Assembly: GCA_003167415.1 (NCBI GenBank)
Contig: PMTF01000021.1
Coordinates: forward strand, 1-52,161
DNA from: Acidimicrobiaceae bacterium
Lineage (GTDB): Bacteria > Actinomycetota > Acidimicrobiia > Acidimicrobiales > RAAP-2
Direction of reading: 5' to 3'
DNA: 52,161 nt
Shown piece after piece: positions 23,542 to 32,246 of this stretch; position 1 is the stretch's first letter; the number at the start of each line of letters is the position of its first letter. A program made the position numbers and the translations under genes. The notes beneath the pieces were generated by a model. That model had not been told where the DNA came from and searched no databases. It saw only the letters and a program-made list of their open reading frames with translations.

Positions 23542-24759
23542 GTGAACGTCTATTACGTAATGGCGATTTGGATCGGTATGGCTCTGCTCGCCTCATTTTT
23601 CAGCATCAAAGTGGGACTCTCGGTGGCGCTCGTGGAGATTCTCATTGGCGCCGTGGCGGGCAACATCCCGGGACTACGAGAGCACGTCCAACAGACCGAT
23701 TACACCACACTGCTCGCGGGAATCGGTTCGATCCTGCTCACCTTCCTCGCCGGTGCCGAAATCGACCCCGTGTCACTCAAGAAGCATTGGAGAGCCAGTC
23801 TCTCCATTGGCGCGGTGTCATTCGTGCTGCCTTTCATCGGAGCGTTTTGCTTCGCGCGCTACGTCTTTGATTGGAACTTTCACGCCTCGGAAATTGCCGG
23901 CATCGCTCTCAGTACGACGTCGGTCGCCGTGGTCTACGCCGTCATGGTCGAGACGGGACTCAACCGTCACGACATTGGCAAGCTCATACTCGCCGCGTGT
24001 TTCGTCACCGATTTAGGGACGGTCTTGGCCCTCGGTGGTCTGTTCGCGAGCTACGACTGGCTCCTGCTCGTCTTCGTCGTCGTGACCACGGTGATGCTGT
24101 ACTTTTTACCGAAGGTGCTTCGCTGGGTCGTGGCAAACTTGGGACATCGAGTCAGCGAACCCGAGGTGAAGGTGATCTTCGTGGTCCTCCTCGCCCTCGG
24201 AGGTTTGGCGACCGCGGCGGGCAGCGAGGCCGTGCTGCCTGCATACGTGGCCGGTCTCGTCGTGGCGGGCGTCTTCATGAACGACCGCGTCGTTCTGGAT
24301 CGCATTCGAACAATCGCGTTCGCCCTACTCACACCTTTCTTCTTCCTCCGCGCCGGGACACTCATTTCGGCCTCGACGCTGGTCACTGGCGCGGGTGTCA
24401 TTGCCACGTTGTTCCTCGTCAAAATGATCACCAAGTTCCTCGGGGTGTGGCCCACGGCCAAGGCGTTCCGACTGCCCCAGAAGGAGCGCGCCTACACGAC
24501 GCTCCTCATGGCGACCGGACTCACGTTCGGTTCCATATCGGCGCTCTACGGATTGACGCACCATCTCATCAATGAGTCGCAGTACACGGAACTCGTCACG
24601 GTCGTCATACTTTCGGCCTTCCTGCCAACGCTCATCGCGCAACAGTTCTTTCGACCCGGTATTGAAGTATCGAGTGACCAAGTGGAGGCGCTGGGCGAAG
24701 AAGACATTTCGCTTCCTCGTCGCTTTGATCAACGTGGCGGCGGCGCCCCCCAGCCTTGA
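23542..24759 (+). CDS. Kef/CPA-type monovalent cation:proton antiporter, fluoride-riboswitch controlled
   Basis: A 405-residue integral membrane protein with about 11-12 hydrophobic segments. It starts at GTG 23542, four nucleotides after AGGAGGT. Sequence features fit the Na+/H+ exchanger (CPA2) fold: LVEILIGAVAGN near the start, a TDLGTVLALGG segment whose TD lies where these antiporters keep a transport aspartate, and LLTPFFFLRAGTLI in the C-terminal half. There is no C-terminal TrkA/RCK regulatory domain. CPA antiporters are a known class downstream of fluoride riboswitches, so a role in resisting fluoride or acid stress is a reasonable inference. No crcB/fluc or eriC gene is seen nearby. 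Confidence 0.88.
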   Translation: MNVYYVMAIWIGMALLASFFSIKVGLSVALVEILIGAVAGNIPGLREHVQQTDYTTLLAGIGSILLTFLAGAEIDPVSLKKHWRASLSIGAVSFVLPFIGAFCFARYVFDWNFHASEIAGIALSTTSVAVVYAVMVETGLNRHDIGKLILAACFVTDLGTVLALGGLFASYDWLLLVFVVVTTVMLYFLPKVLRWVVANLGHRVSEPEVKVIFVVLLALGGLATAAGSEAVLPAYVAGLVVAGVFMNDRVVLDRIRTIAFALLTPFFFLRAGTLISASTLVTGAGVIATLFLVKMITKFLGVWPTAKAFRLPQKERAYTTLLMATGLTFGSISALYGLTHHLINESQYTELVTVVILSAFLPTLIAQQFFRPGIEVSSDQVEALGEEDISLPRRFDQRGGGAPQP

Positions 24760-24798
24760 TCCGATACCTCACAAATTGGTGACAGTTCACGTGGGACT

Positions 24799-25836
24799 TC
24801 ACGAAACGAGCAGGCACGCCACGAGCGTCACCGCCGTGACCACCGATCCCACCTTGGTGAACGTCCACACCGAGGGAGATGCACCTTCTCTTCGGGCGAC
24901 CTTGAGCCACAGCATGGACGAGAGTGCGCCGACGACCGTGAGGTTGGGGCCGAGGTTCAGTCCGAACAGAAGACTGTACGGGTGCGGTGGGAACTTCGCC
25001 GACAGCATCGCCGCCGCGGGAAGATTATTGATCACGTTGGACGAGACGGCCGCGACACCGGCCGTCTGCCACGTGCCGGCCGTCCCGATCAAGTGCTCCG
25101 AGAGGTGCCAGTAACGAGAGGCGACCGAGACGGCGGTGGCGAGAACGAAGAGACCGACCACCATCGGTAGATTGGCGCTTCGTACGAGGACCGGTAGGGC
25201 GAAACGGTGGCGAAGGACGATGTCGACAGCGGCGACACCGAGCGCGACTCCCAGCACCGCCAGGGCCGGACGACTGAACACGAGCATCAACACCACGGCC
25301 GCGACGACGCCGACGAGGCCCGGTCCGAACGTGAACCGTTGAGCGTCCATCTCCTCGGACGAACTCTCCGAAGAGAGATCTCGCCAACGCCACGCCAGCA
25401 CTACCAACGTCGTGAGCGTCACCGAGAGAATCCACGGGACCAACATCGTTCGAGCGAAGGCCGCGCCTTGCACGTTGGACCGCGAGAACACCAGGACGTT
25501 GGTGAGATTCGAACCGAGTAGTAACAGCGACGCCGCGTTGGCCATGAAGATCGAGCCGTAGAGGAACGCTTTCTCATCAACCGAACGGTGCCGCCCCGTT
25601 TGCAACAACACGGGAGTAAGAAAGACCACCGACGTGTCGAGATTCAGCGTCGCCGTCACGACCGCCGCGAGCAGCATCATCGAGACGAAAAGCACGACCG
25701 TGCCGCCACGCAGACGAGAGAGCTTCGAACCGGCGACCTCGAAGAGGCCATCGCTCGAGGCGACGTGTCCGATGAGAAGGAGCCCGACCACCAGGACGAA
25801 CGGCTCCCAGGTCTGCTGAATCGCCGCCCACAACAC
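24799..25836 (-). CDS. ArsB/NhaD-superfamily permease
   Basis: A 345-residue membrane protein with about 9-10 hydrophobic segments. It contains the ion-transporter signatures LNLDTSVVFLTPVLL and SSNVINNLPAAAMLS, then GLNLGPNLTVVGALSSMLWLKVARREG near the C-terminus, as in ArsB. ArsB is usually about 430 residues, so this is a short member; the start (GTG 25836) has no clear ribosome binding site and the N-terminus may be truncated. No arsC or arsR lies nearby. It converges with the riboswitch-controlled antiporter 39 nt away. Substrate unknown. Confidence 0.8.
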   Translation of the reverse strand: MLWAAIQQTWEPFVLVVGLLLIGHVASSDGLFEVAGSKLSRLRGGTVVLFVSMMLLAAVVTATLNLDTSVVFLTPVLLQTGRHRSVDEKAFLYGSIFMANAASLLLLGSNLTNVLVFSRSNVQGAAFARTMLVPWILSVTLTTLVVLAWRWRDLSSESSSEEMDAQRFTFGPGLVGVVAAVVLMLVFSRPALAVLGVALGVAAVDIVLRHRFALPVLVRSANLPMVVGLFVLATAVSVASRYWHLSEHLIGTAGTWQTAGVAAVSSNVINNLPAAAMLSAKFPPHPYSLLFGLNLGPNLTVVGALSSMLWLKVARREGASPSVWTFTKVGSVVTAVTLVACLLVS

Positions 25837-26015
25837 GCTCAGTCGAAACCCCTCTTGGACACGTCATCACCTTACGAGACGAAGAATGTTCCATCTGCTG
25901 GACTCAATTGCCGCGATTCAGAACGCGCGAGTACAAGTCGATGCAGAAGAATTACGATGGGCAGAAATGGTCACAGACGTGAACCATCAACTGCCCATCA
26001 AGAACGGAGCATGGC

Positions 26016-26351
26016 GTGGACGACGATCGAGCTCGACTCTTGCTAAGCGCGGAACGGTCACGGGTGGAGAACTTGCTCGACGCGGTGAAGGGCGACGGTG
26101 AGTCCGATCGTTCGGCCGCCAACCAGCACGGTGACATGAGCGACTCCTCAGAACTTCTCATCTCCGAAGGCACCGATGACGCAGTAGCCGACGCCCTCAC
26201 TCGGCGTCTGGCGGCCATCGAACGTGCCGAGCAACGACTCGCCGCGGGGACGTACGGCCGATCGATATCGAGCGGCGAGTCAATCTCGGACGAGCGTCTC
26301 GAAGCCGACCCCGCGGCGGAACTTACTTTCGACGAAGCTCAGAATCTTTGA
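26016..26351 (+). CDS. TraR/DksA-like protein lacking the zinc-finger cysteines
   Basis: A 111-residue protein from GTG 26016 with GGAG seven nucleotides upstream. Residues 1-80 are helical and acidic, with the ALTRRLAAIERAEQRLAAGTYG lead-in typical of the family. The C-terminus GRSISSGESISDERLEADPAAEL aligns by eye with the usual finger GxCxxCGxxIxxxRLxAxPxAxxCxxC, but all four cysteines are gone (Ser, Ser, Thr, Glu). A cysteine-free finger could still fold around the secondary channel of RNA polymerase, as some DksA variants do, or be non-functional. It is divergent from the permease gene. Confidence 0.8.
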   Translation: MDDDRARLLLSAERSRVENLLDAVKGDGESDRSAANQHGDMSDSSELLISEGTDDAVADALTRRLAAIERAEQRLAAGTYGRSISSGESISDERLEADPAAELTFDEAQNL

Positions 26352-26418
26352 GCCATCACCGTTCGGCGTAATCGCGTTGCCCCATCAATCGTCTAACGGA
26401 ACCGTTGCGGCGGCGACG

Positions 26419-27153
26419 CTACTTCTTACGGGCTAAGTACTCACTGCTTCGTTCAACTAGCCAACGGAACGTGGGATCGGGCTTGTCGAGGAGTTCCGGA
26501 TGCCACTGCACCGCCAGCACGTCATGACCGGGCAGTTCCAGGGCCTCGACGACGCCGTCGCTCGCCGTGGCCGACACCACGAGATCGTTGCCCAGTACCG
26601 CGAGTGTCTGGTGATGCAGTGAGTTCACGCCGATCGTTTGCGGGTAGAGCGACGAGAGCAACGAACCGGGCACGACATTGACTTCGTGCGTACGCTCGTG
26701 ACCGTCGGTGTCCCACTGGGGATGACCGGCGCCGTCGTCGAGTTCGACGTGTTGGTTCAACGTGCCACCGTAAAACACGTTGGCCAGTTGAGTCCCGCGA
26801 CAGATCGCCAGTACCGGCATCTCGAGGCGACGGGCTTCGCGAAGGAGCGCCATCTCCCATTCGTCGCGGTCCGGTTCGATCGCGCCCAGGTTCTCGTCGG
26901 CGTGGTGTCCGTAGCGATCGGGCTCCATGTCCGCTCCCCCGCTAAGGATTAGTCCGTCGAGTCGCGCGAGCACGCCCGCCACGTCCGCGTCGCGCGTCAG
27001 TTCCACGGGCAGTCCTCCGGCCGCGGCGACCGACGCCGGGTAGTCCGAGAAGTGCAGGTCGAACTCGAGGTCGTACATCGCTTTGGGCACGTTGTTGGCG
27101 AGCGCGGAGGCTGGCCAGCGACGGCCGGACATGCCAATGAGCGGTTTCGTCAT
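26419..27153 (-). CDS. Class I glutamine amidotransferase, PuuD-like gamma-glutamyl hydrolase
   Basis: A 244-residue protein of the peptidase C26 family. The nucleophile is Cys118 in LAICRGTQLANV, and His218/Glu220 in VQWHPE complete the triad. LILSGGADMEPDRYG is the typical early motif. PuuD removes the gamma-glutamyl group from gamma-glutamyl-GABA in putrescine breakdown. ATG 27153 is preceded by GGAGAG; the longer frame is not supported. A PuuA-like ligase lies at 28489-29778, on the other side of the P450, so the two could act as a gamma-glutamyl on/off pair. Confidence 0.88.
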   Translation of the reverse strand: MTKPLIGMSGRRWPASALANNVPKAMYDLEFDLHFSDYPASVAAAGGLPVELTRDADVAGVLARLDGLILSGGADMEPDRYGHHADENLGAIEPDRDEWEMALLREARRLEMPVLAICRGTQLANVFYGGTLNQHVELDDGAGHPQWDTDGHERTHEVNVVPGSLLSSLYPQTIGVNSLHHQTLAVLGNDLVVSATASDGVVEALELPGHDVLAVQWHPELLDKPDPTFRWLVERSSEYLARKK

Positions 27154-27241
27154 CTCTCCATAGTACGAACCATTCGGCCTCGTGGTGTTGCAATGTCGTT
27201 TGGCAACGAACGAGTACCCTTTGGGGAACCGAGGAGGATTC

Positions 27242-28492
27242 ATGTCGCCCGACACCACGGCCGTCGATATCACGTCCCACGACACCTACGTCGAGGGTAT
27301 TCCGCACGAGGTCTTCGCCGAAATGCGCGCCTCCGAACCGGTCGCCTGGACCGAAGAGACCGACGGGGGCCGCGGCTTTTGGAGTCTCACCAAGTACGAC
27401 GACGTCCTCTACGCCAGTCGTCACACCGAACTGTTCTCGAGCCGCCTCGGTATCCGCATGGAGGACATGGACGCCGAAGAGACCGAGGCCCGTCGCACCA
27501 TGATGGAGATGGATTCGCCCGAACACACCCGACTTCGTCGGATCGTGGCTCGCCCCTTCACGCCACGCGCGGTGGCAGACTACGAGGGCGCCGTGCGCGA
27601 GCTCGCCCGCGAGGTCCTCGCGAACCTTAAAGGTAAGGAGGAGTTCGACTTCGTGAAGGACGTCGCTCGAGAACTCCCAATGAAGATGCTGGGGCGGCTC
27701 CTCGGATTGCCGAATGAGGACCTGGACTGGCTAGTGAGTCGCGGCGACGCGTTGATCGGCAACACCGACCCGGACTTCACGGACTACGTTGTCGATCAGA
27801 GCGACACCAGCGCCTATCGGCTCCTGCCCTTTCGAAGTCCCGTCGCGATCGAACTGTTCGAATACGCCCAACTGGCCCTCGAAGAGCGTCGCGCCACGCC
27901 GACCGACGACGTCTTGACGGCGCTGCTCGCGCCTACGAAGGACGGCGACACGCTCGACGATCCGACGCTGAAGAACTTCTTCACCTTGATGGTGGCGGCC
28001 GGCAACGACACCACGCGCTACACGATGACGGCCGGCGCCCAGGTCTTCATCGAACGTCCCGAGATATTCGCCGCGTTGCCCACCATGGATAACGCCCAGG
28101 TCAAGTTGCTCGTGGACGAAGTACTGCGCTGGGCGAGCACGACGATGCACTTTCGTCGCACGGTCGTCGAAGACACGGAGCTGCGAGGTCAGACCTTGAA
28201 AAAGGGCGACAAGGTCGTGCTCTGGTACATCTCGGCGAATTTCGACGAAGAGCAGTTCCCCGATCCCGATGAATTCATTTGGAACCGCACGCCGAACGAT
28301 CACGTCGCCTTCGGGCTCCACAGTGCCCACCTGTGCTTGGGTGCGCACCTCGCGCGCTTGGAACTGCGCGTCATGTTCGAAGAAATGGCCAAGGCCTGGT
28401 CGAGCATCGCCGCGGCCGGCCCCAGTGAGCGATTCCGGTCGAACTTCATCAGCGGGACGAAGAAGCTCCCCGTTCGCGTGACCTGGCGCTAG
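27242..28492 (+). CDS. Cytochrome P450 (CYP125/CYP142-like)
   Basis: A 416-residue soluble bacterial P450. GAGGAGG lies four nucleotides before ATG 27242. Key parts are the I-helix oxygen-binding AGNDTT (253-258), the K-helix ExxR (Glu293-Arg296) and the haem loop FGLHSAHLCLG with ligand Cys365. MEMDSPEHTRLRRIV is the common actinobacterial C-helix motif. The haem loop has the 11-residue form seen in steroid-side-chain P450s. No ferredoxin or reductase is adjacent. It stands between the PuuD-like and PuuA-like genes, so hydroxylation of an amine or aromatic substrate is possible; the substrate is unknown. Confidence 0.92.
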   Translation: MSPDTTAVDITSHDTYVEGIPHEVFAEMRASEPVAWTEETDGGRGFWSLTKYDDVLYASRHTELFSSRLGIRMEDMDAEETEARRTMMEMDSPEHTRLRRIVARPFTPRAVADYEGAVRELAREVLANLKGKEEFDFVKDVARELPMKMLGRLLGLPNEDLDWLVSRGDALIGNTDPDFTDYVVDQSDTSAYRLLPFRSPVAIELFEYAQLALEERRATPTDDVLTALLAPTKDGDTLDDPTLKNFFTLMVAAGNDTTRYTMTAGAQVFIERPEIFAALPTMDNAQVKLLVDEVLRWASTTMHFRRTVVEDTELRGQTLKKGDKVVLWYISANFDEEQFPDPDEFIWNRTPNDHVAFGLHSAHLCLGAHLARLELRVMFEEMAKAWSSIAAAGPSERFRSNFISGTKKLPVRVTWR

Positions 28493-29778
28493 AGGAACGG
28501 CAGATACTCGCGCATTTCCCAGTCGGTCGTCGCCCCCATGTAGCGCTCCCATTCGCTGCGCTTGACAGCGAGGTGCTGGGCGACCAGTTCGGCGCCCACC
28601 GCGTCAACGAGGTCCTGGTCGGCCTCGAGCGCGTCGAGGGCGTCACTGAGTGACGGTGGTACGCCGACCGTGGCGTCAATGGTGTCGAGCCCGTTGCCAC
28701 TCTCTTTCGGACCGAGTGGTGTCTTATTGACGACGCCGAGTCGCGCGGCTTGCAAGACGGCTGCCATCGCCGTGTGCACCACGGCCGCGCCGTCGGTGAG
28801 CCGGTGTTCGAGGCGCGATCCCTCGCCGCGATCGGGCGGAATTCGCACCGTCGCGCCGCGGTGGTCGTAGCCCCAATTGGCCCAGTAGCCCGACAGCGAG
28901 GCCGGTCGCAGCCGCTTGTAGGCGTTGACCGTCGGCGCACAGAGCCCGGCCAGCGACTGGTGATGTTCGAGCATGCCCGCCACGGCGTGCTTGGCGAAGA
29001 CCGAGACGCCGTCGTCCTGGTCGGCGTCGAAGATCGCGTTCTCGTCACCCTCGTTGCGAAACGAGATGTTGAAATGAAGTCCCGAGCCTCCGCGATCCGA
29101 CAAGGGTTTTCCCATGAAGGTCAACAGCAGTCCCTGACGATGCGCGACCTCACGAGCCAGGACCTTGAAGAGGAACCCCTCGTCCGCGGCGCGCAGCGCG
29201 TCGCTATATCTCAGGGTGAACTCAAATTGCGGCGTGTCGTATTCGGAGTTGACTGACTCGAGTGGAATCTCGGCCTCACGACAGGCGTCCCAGATGGCGT
29301 CGATGAGGCCGTGAGGGTCGACCGAGGGACCGGTGCCGTAGACAAAAGCGCCGGGCGTGTCGAGGGGCCGCCAGCCACCGTTGTGATCGGGCTCGAAGAC
29401 GTAGGCCTCGAACTCCATGCCGACGAAGGGGCGGTAGCCGAGTTCTCGCCAGTCGGCGATCGCGCGGCGAAGGGCGTGTCGCGGCGAGGGACCGAAGGGT
29501 TCGCCGAGGCGCATCAGATCAGCGACCACGACTCGGGTCCCCGCCTCCCAGCCGGGTCGAATGTCGCTCATCTCGTAAGTGGCGTCAAAGTCCGGCAGAC
29601 CCTCACTCCAGTGCGAGCCCGGCGTCTCGGGCGTCATGCCGCGGTCGTAGCCGAGGGCCCAAGTGCCGGTGCAGTGACGTACGCCGTTCTCGGCCAGCGC
29701 CGCCGGCACGTATTTTCCTCGCGCGAGTCCGAGGTGATCGGGCCATAACACTCGCAGACGATTGAACTCACTGGACAT
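28489..29778 (-). CDS. Glutamine synthetase family gamma-glutamyl ligase (PuuA-like)
   Basis: A 429-residue protein of the glutamine synthetase fold but of the short, amine-ligating type. It has GMEFEAYVFE (metal-binding Glu), ESVNSEYDTPQFEFTLRY, GSGLHFNIS and APTVNAYKRLRP. The regulatory adenylylation loop of GlnA is not present. Relatives such as PuuA, IpuC and AtdA1-type enzymes add glutamate to putrescine, isopropylamine or aniline. It overlaps the P450 stop codon by four nucleotides in convergent orientation and is divergent from the meta-cleavage operon. The PuuD-like hydrolase nearby supports a gamma-glutamylation route. Confidence 0.87.
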   Translation of the reverse strand: MSSEFNRLRVLWPDHLGLARGKYVPAALAENGVRHCTGTWALGYDRGMTPETPGSHWSEGLPDFDATYEMSDIRPGWEAGTRVVVADLMRLGEPFGPSPRHALRRAIADWRELGYRPFVGMEFEAYVFEPDHNGGWRPLDTPGAFVYGTGPSVDPHGLIDAIWDACREAEIPLESVNSEYDTPQFEFTLRYSDALRAADEGFLFKVLAREVAHRQGLLLTFMGKPLSDRGGSGLHFNISFRNEGDENAIFDADQDDGVSVFAKHAVAGMLEHHQSLAGLCAPTVNAYKRLRPASLSGYWANWGYDHRGATVRIPPDRGEGSRLEHRLTDGAAVVHTAMAAVLQAARLGVVNKTPLGPKESGNGLDTIDATVGVPPSLSDALDALEADQDLVDAVGAELVAQHLAVKRSEWERYMGATTDWEMREYLPFL

Positions 29779-29889
29779 CGGGCCCCCTTGGGATACGTTG
29801 GGAAAGGTAGCACTCTGGCGAAGAGTAACCCACTAGGCAACTTACTAGTCTGGCAATAACGTTTAGATACAAACGACTCCGGGAGTGCA
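29779..29889. promoter_or_regulatory. Divergent control region of the ligase gene and the meta-cleavage operon
   Basis: A 111-nt gap with direct repeats ACTAG (29832 and 29844) and GGCAA (29836 and 29852), and an AT-rich TTTAGATAC near 29862 that could be a -10 element for the operon. The MarR gene at the operon end is the obvious candidate regulator. Confidence 0.3.
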
Positions 29890-30783
29890 GTGGAATTTCG
29901 ACGAATTCTTCTCGATGGGTACCCCACCGACGTCGTGCTGGACGGCGATTCGTTGGTGGCCCGCGACGGCCGTCGCGTCGAGGCGCGCGCCGCCACTCAC
30001 CTGCCCCCGGTCTCACCCACCAAGATCATCTGTTGTCACCTCAACCACATTTCGCGGGTGCGTGAATTCGGCGTGGAACTCCCACCGGCGCCGACGTACT
30101 TCCATAAGCCCATCACGGCACTCAACGCGCACGGCGGGGCCGTGGTGCGCCCCGCCAACTGTCACTATCTCAACTTTGAAGGCGAGATCGCCGTCGTCAT
30201 CGGGAGAACGGCCCGCAACATCTCCTACGCCGACGCTGCGCACTACATCGCGGGCTACACCGTCGCCAACGACTTCGGACTGCACGATTTTCGCGACACC
30301 GACGCCGGGTCGATGCTTCGAGTCAAGGGAGCCGACACGCTCTGCCCCATCGGACCGGGTGTGGTGACCGACTGGGACTTCACCAACAAACGGATGCTCA
30401 CGCTGGTGGGTGACGAAGTGCGCCAGGACGGATCGACCGAGGAGATGGCCTGGGACATGCACTATCTGGTCGCCGACATCGCCCGGTTGATCACGCTGGT
30501 GCCGGGTGACATCATTCTCTCCGGCACACCGGCCCTATCGCGCCCGGTCCAGCCCGGCGACGTCGTCTCGGTCGAAGTCGAAGGTCTCGGAATGCTGACC
30601 AATTACATTGTTGAAGGTCCGACGCCCGTGAGTGACGAAATAGGCGCGCAGCCGACAGCCACCGAAGAGGTTCTCTCGACCGCCCTCGGCGCGGAGTGGG
30701 AGTTTCGCGGACAACGTCGCCCGACACCCACCACTCGAGACGAGTTGCCCTTTCCTCGCGTCCATCCCAAGTTCCAGTCATGA
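29890..30783 (+). CDS. Fumarylacetoacetate hydrolase-family protein (HpaG-like isomerase/decarboxylase)
   Basis: A 297-residue protein starting at GTG 29890 with GGGAG upstream. The FAH core is clear: KIICCHLNHISRVREFG, FHKPITALNAHGG, the metal-binding FEGEIAVVIG, TVANDFGLHDFRD, RVKGADTLCPIGPGVV and VPGDIILSGTPAL. In the homoprotocatechuate pathway this family decarboxylates and isomerises the ring-opened diacid. First gene of a five-gene run; its TGA overlaps the next ATG (ATGA), suggesting translational coupling. Confidence 0.88.
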   Translation: MEFRRILLDGYPTDVVLDGDSLVARDGRRVEARAATHLPPVSPTKIICCHLNHISRVREFGVELPPAPTYFHKPITALNAHGGAVVRPANCHYLNFEGEIAVVIGRTARNISYADAAHYIAGYTVANDFGLHDFRDTDAGSMLRVKGADTLCPIGPGVVTDWDFTNKRMLTLVGDEVRQDGSTEEMAWDMHYLVADIARLITLVPGDIILSGTPALSRPVQPGDVVSVEVEGLGMLTNYIVEGPTPVSDEIGAQPTATEEVLSTALGAEWEFRGQRRPTPTTRDELPFPRVHPKFQS

Positions 30784-32246
30784 GTTCGCCGCGCGTCGAC
30801 GTTGACGGAGTGCTCGTCTCGCCCGATCACTACATCAACGGTGAACGAATTGCGTCCTCGCGGACCTTTGAGGACCGCTCGCCGCTCGATTGGACGTGGA
30901 AGTTGGCCGACGTCGCGCGCGCCGGATCCGTGGAAGCGGACCTCGCCGTGACCGCCGCCGAGGCGGCGTTTCCGGCGTGGGCCGCGCTGTCGGTCAACGA
31001 GCGCAGTGCGTACCTCGATCGACTGGCCGACCTCATCGACCGTGACGTCGACGCCATCGCCCACGTCGAATGTCTCGACATGGCCATGCTCGAAGAGAGT
31101 CTTCGACTTCGCGTCATCGGACGCGGCGCGCGCAACTTCCGCGCCTACGCCGAACTGGCCCGAAACTATGAACCGCGTCGTTGGTCGTCCAACGGCACCG
31201 CCAATACCGTCCTGCGCATGCCGGCCGGACCGACCGTCGTCATCACGCCCTGGAACGCACCGTTCATGCTCTCGACCTGGAAGTGCGCGCCGGCCCTGGC
31301 TGCGGGCAACACGGTGATCCTGAAACCCGCGGAGTGGTCGCCCCTCAGCGCATCGATGCTGATGGACCTCGTAGAGGAGGCTCGGTTTCCGCCAGGCGTC
31401 TTCAACGTCGTGCAGGGACTCGGCAACGAAGTGGGCGCCGCGCTCGTGGCCGATCCCAGGGTTCGTCGGATCTCCTTTACCGGCTCACCCGAGACCGGCC
31501 GGTTCATCGGCGAGGCGGCCGCTCAGAACCTTGTGCCCTTCACCGCCGAACTCGGCGGCAAGGGTCCCTTCATGGTCTTCGCCGACGCCGACCTGGACGC
31601 CGCCGCCGAAAAGGCGGCCGGCATGTTCGACGATGGCGGTCAGGTCTGTCTCGCCGGCACGCGACTGCTCGTCGACGCGTCGATCCGAGACGTGTTCGTC
31701 GAGCGCTTCGAAGAGGCCACCAAACGTCACGTCCTCGGTGACAGTCGCGAGTCAGCGACCACCATCTCACCGTTGATCCACCCCGATCACCTCACGCGGG
31801 TTGACGGGTTCGTCAAGCGCGCTCGAGTGAACGGTGACACGGTTGTCTTCGGGGGCGAGCGCAAGTCCAAAAACGGCCTCTGGTATGAACCGACACTGAT
31901 CGAACCGAAGTCGAATGACTCCGAGATCGTCCAGCGAGAGGTCTTCGGCCCGGTGCTGACGATCCAGAGCTTCACTAACGAGGCCGAGGCCGCCCAGCTC
32001 GCGAACTCGACGGCCTACGGTCTGTCGGCCATCATCTACACCTCGAGCGAAGAGCGAGCGGAGCGACTCGGTTCGTTGCTTCGCGCCGGCACCATCTGGG
32101 TGAACTGTTTCTTGGTCCGCGACCTCACCGCCCCGTTCGGCGGCACCGGCATCAGCGGCATCGGCCGCGAGGGTGGCGATTACGCGCTGGATTTCTATTC
32201 CGATCTGAAGACGCTCCAGATCAAAGAAGGGACCACCCATGGGTGA
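30780..32246 (+). CDS. Aldehyde dehydrogenase (HpaE-like semialdehyde dehydrogenase)
   Basis: A 488-residue NAD(P)-dependent aldehyde dehydrogenase. PWNAPFMLSTWK, KPAEWSPLSA and FTGSPETGR are the cofactor motifs. Glu257 in ELGGKGP and the nucleophile Cys290 in GGQVCLAGTR are in place. ATG 30780 overlaps the stop codon of the previous gene. From context it most likely oxidises a 2-hydroxymuconic-type semialdehyde (5-carboxymethyl-2-hydroxymuconate semialdehyde in the hpa pathway) made by the downstream dioxygenase; specificity is inference. Confidence 0.92.
   Translation: MSSPRVDVDGVLVSPDHYINGERIASSRTFEDRSPLDWTWKLADVARAGSVEADLAVTAAEAAFPAWAALSVNERSAYLDRLADLIDRDVDAIAHVECLDMAMLEESLRLRVIGRGARNFRAYAELARNYEPRRWSSNGTANTVLRMPAGPTVVITPWNAPFMLSTWKCAPALAAGNTVILKPAEWSPLSASMLMDLVEEARFPPGVFNVVQGLGNEVGAALVADPRVRRISFTGSPETGRFIGEAAAQNLVPFTAELGGKGPFMVFADADLDAAAEKAAGMFDDGGQVCLAGTRLLVDASIRDVFVERFEEATKRHVLGDSRESATTISPLIHPDHLTRVDGFVKRARVNGDTVVFGGERKSKNGLWYEPTLIEPKSNDSEIVQREVFGPVLTIQSFTNEAEAAQLANSTAYGLSAIIYTSSEERAERLGSLLRAGTIWVNCFLVRDLTAPFGGTGISGIGREGGDYALDFYSDLKTLQIKEGTTHG

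Noticed and set aside
25588-26046. 152-residue open frame opposite the ArsB-like gene
   Set aside because: Antisense shadow with Arg/His/Asp-rich composition typical of GC-rich reverse frames.
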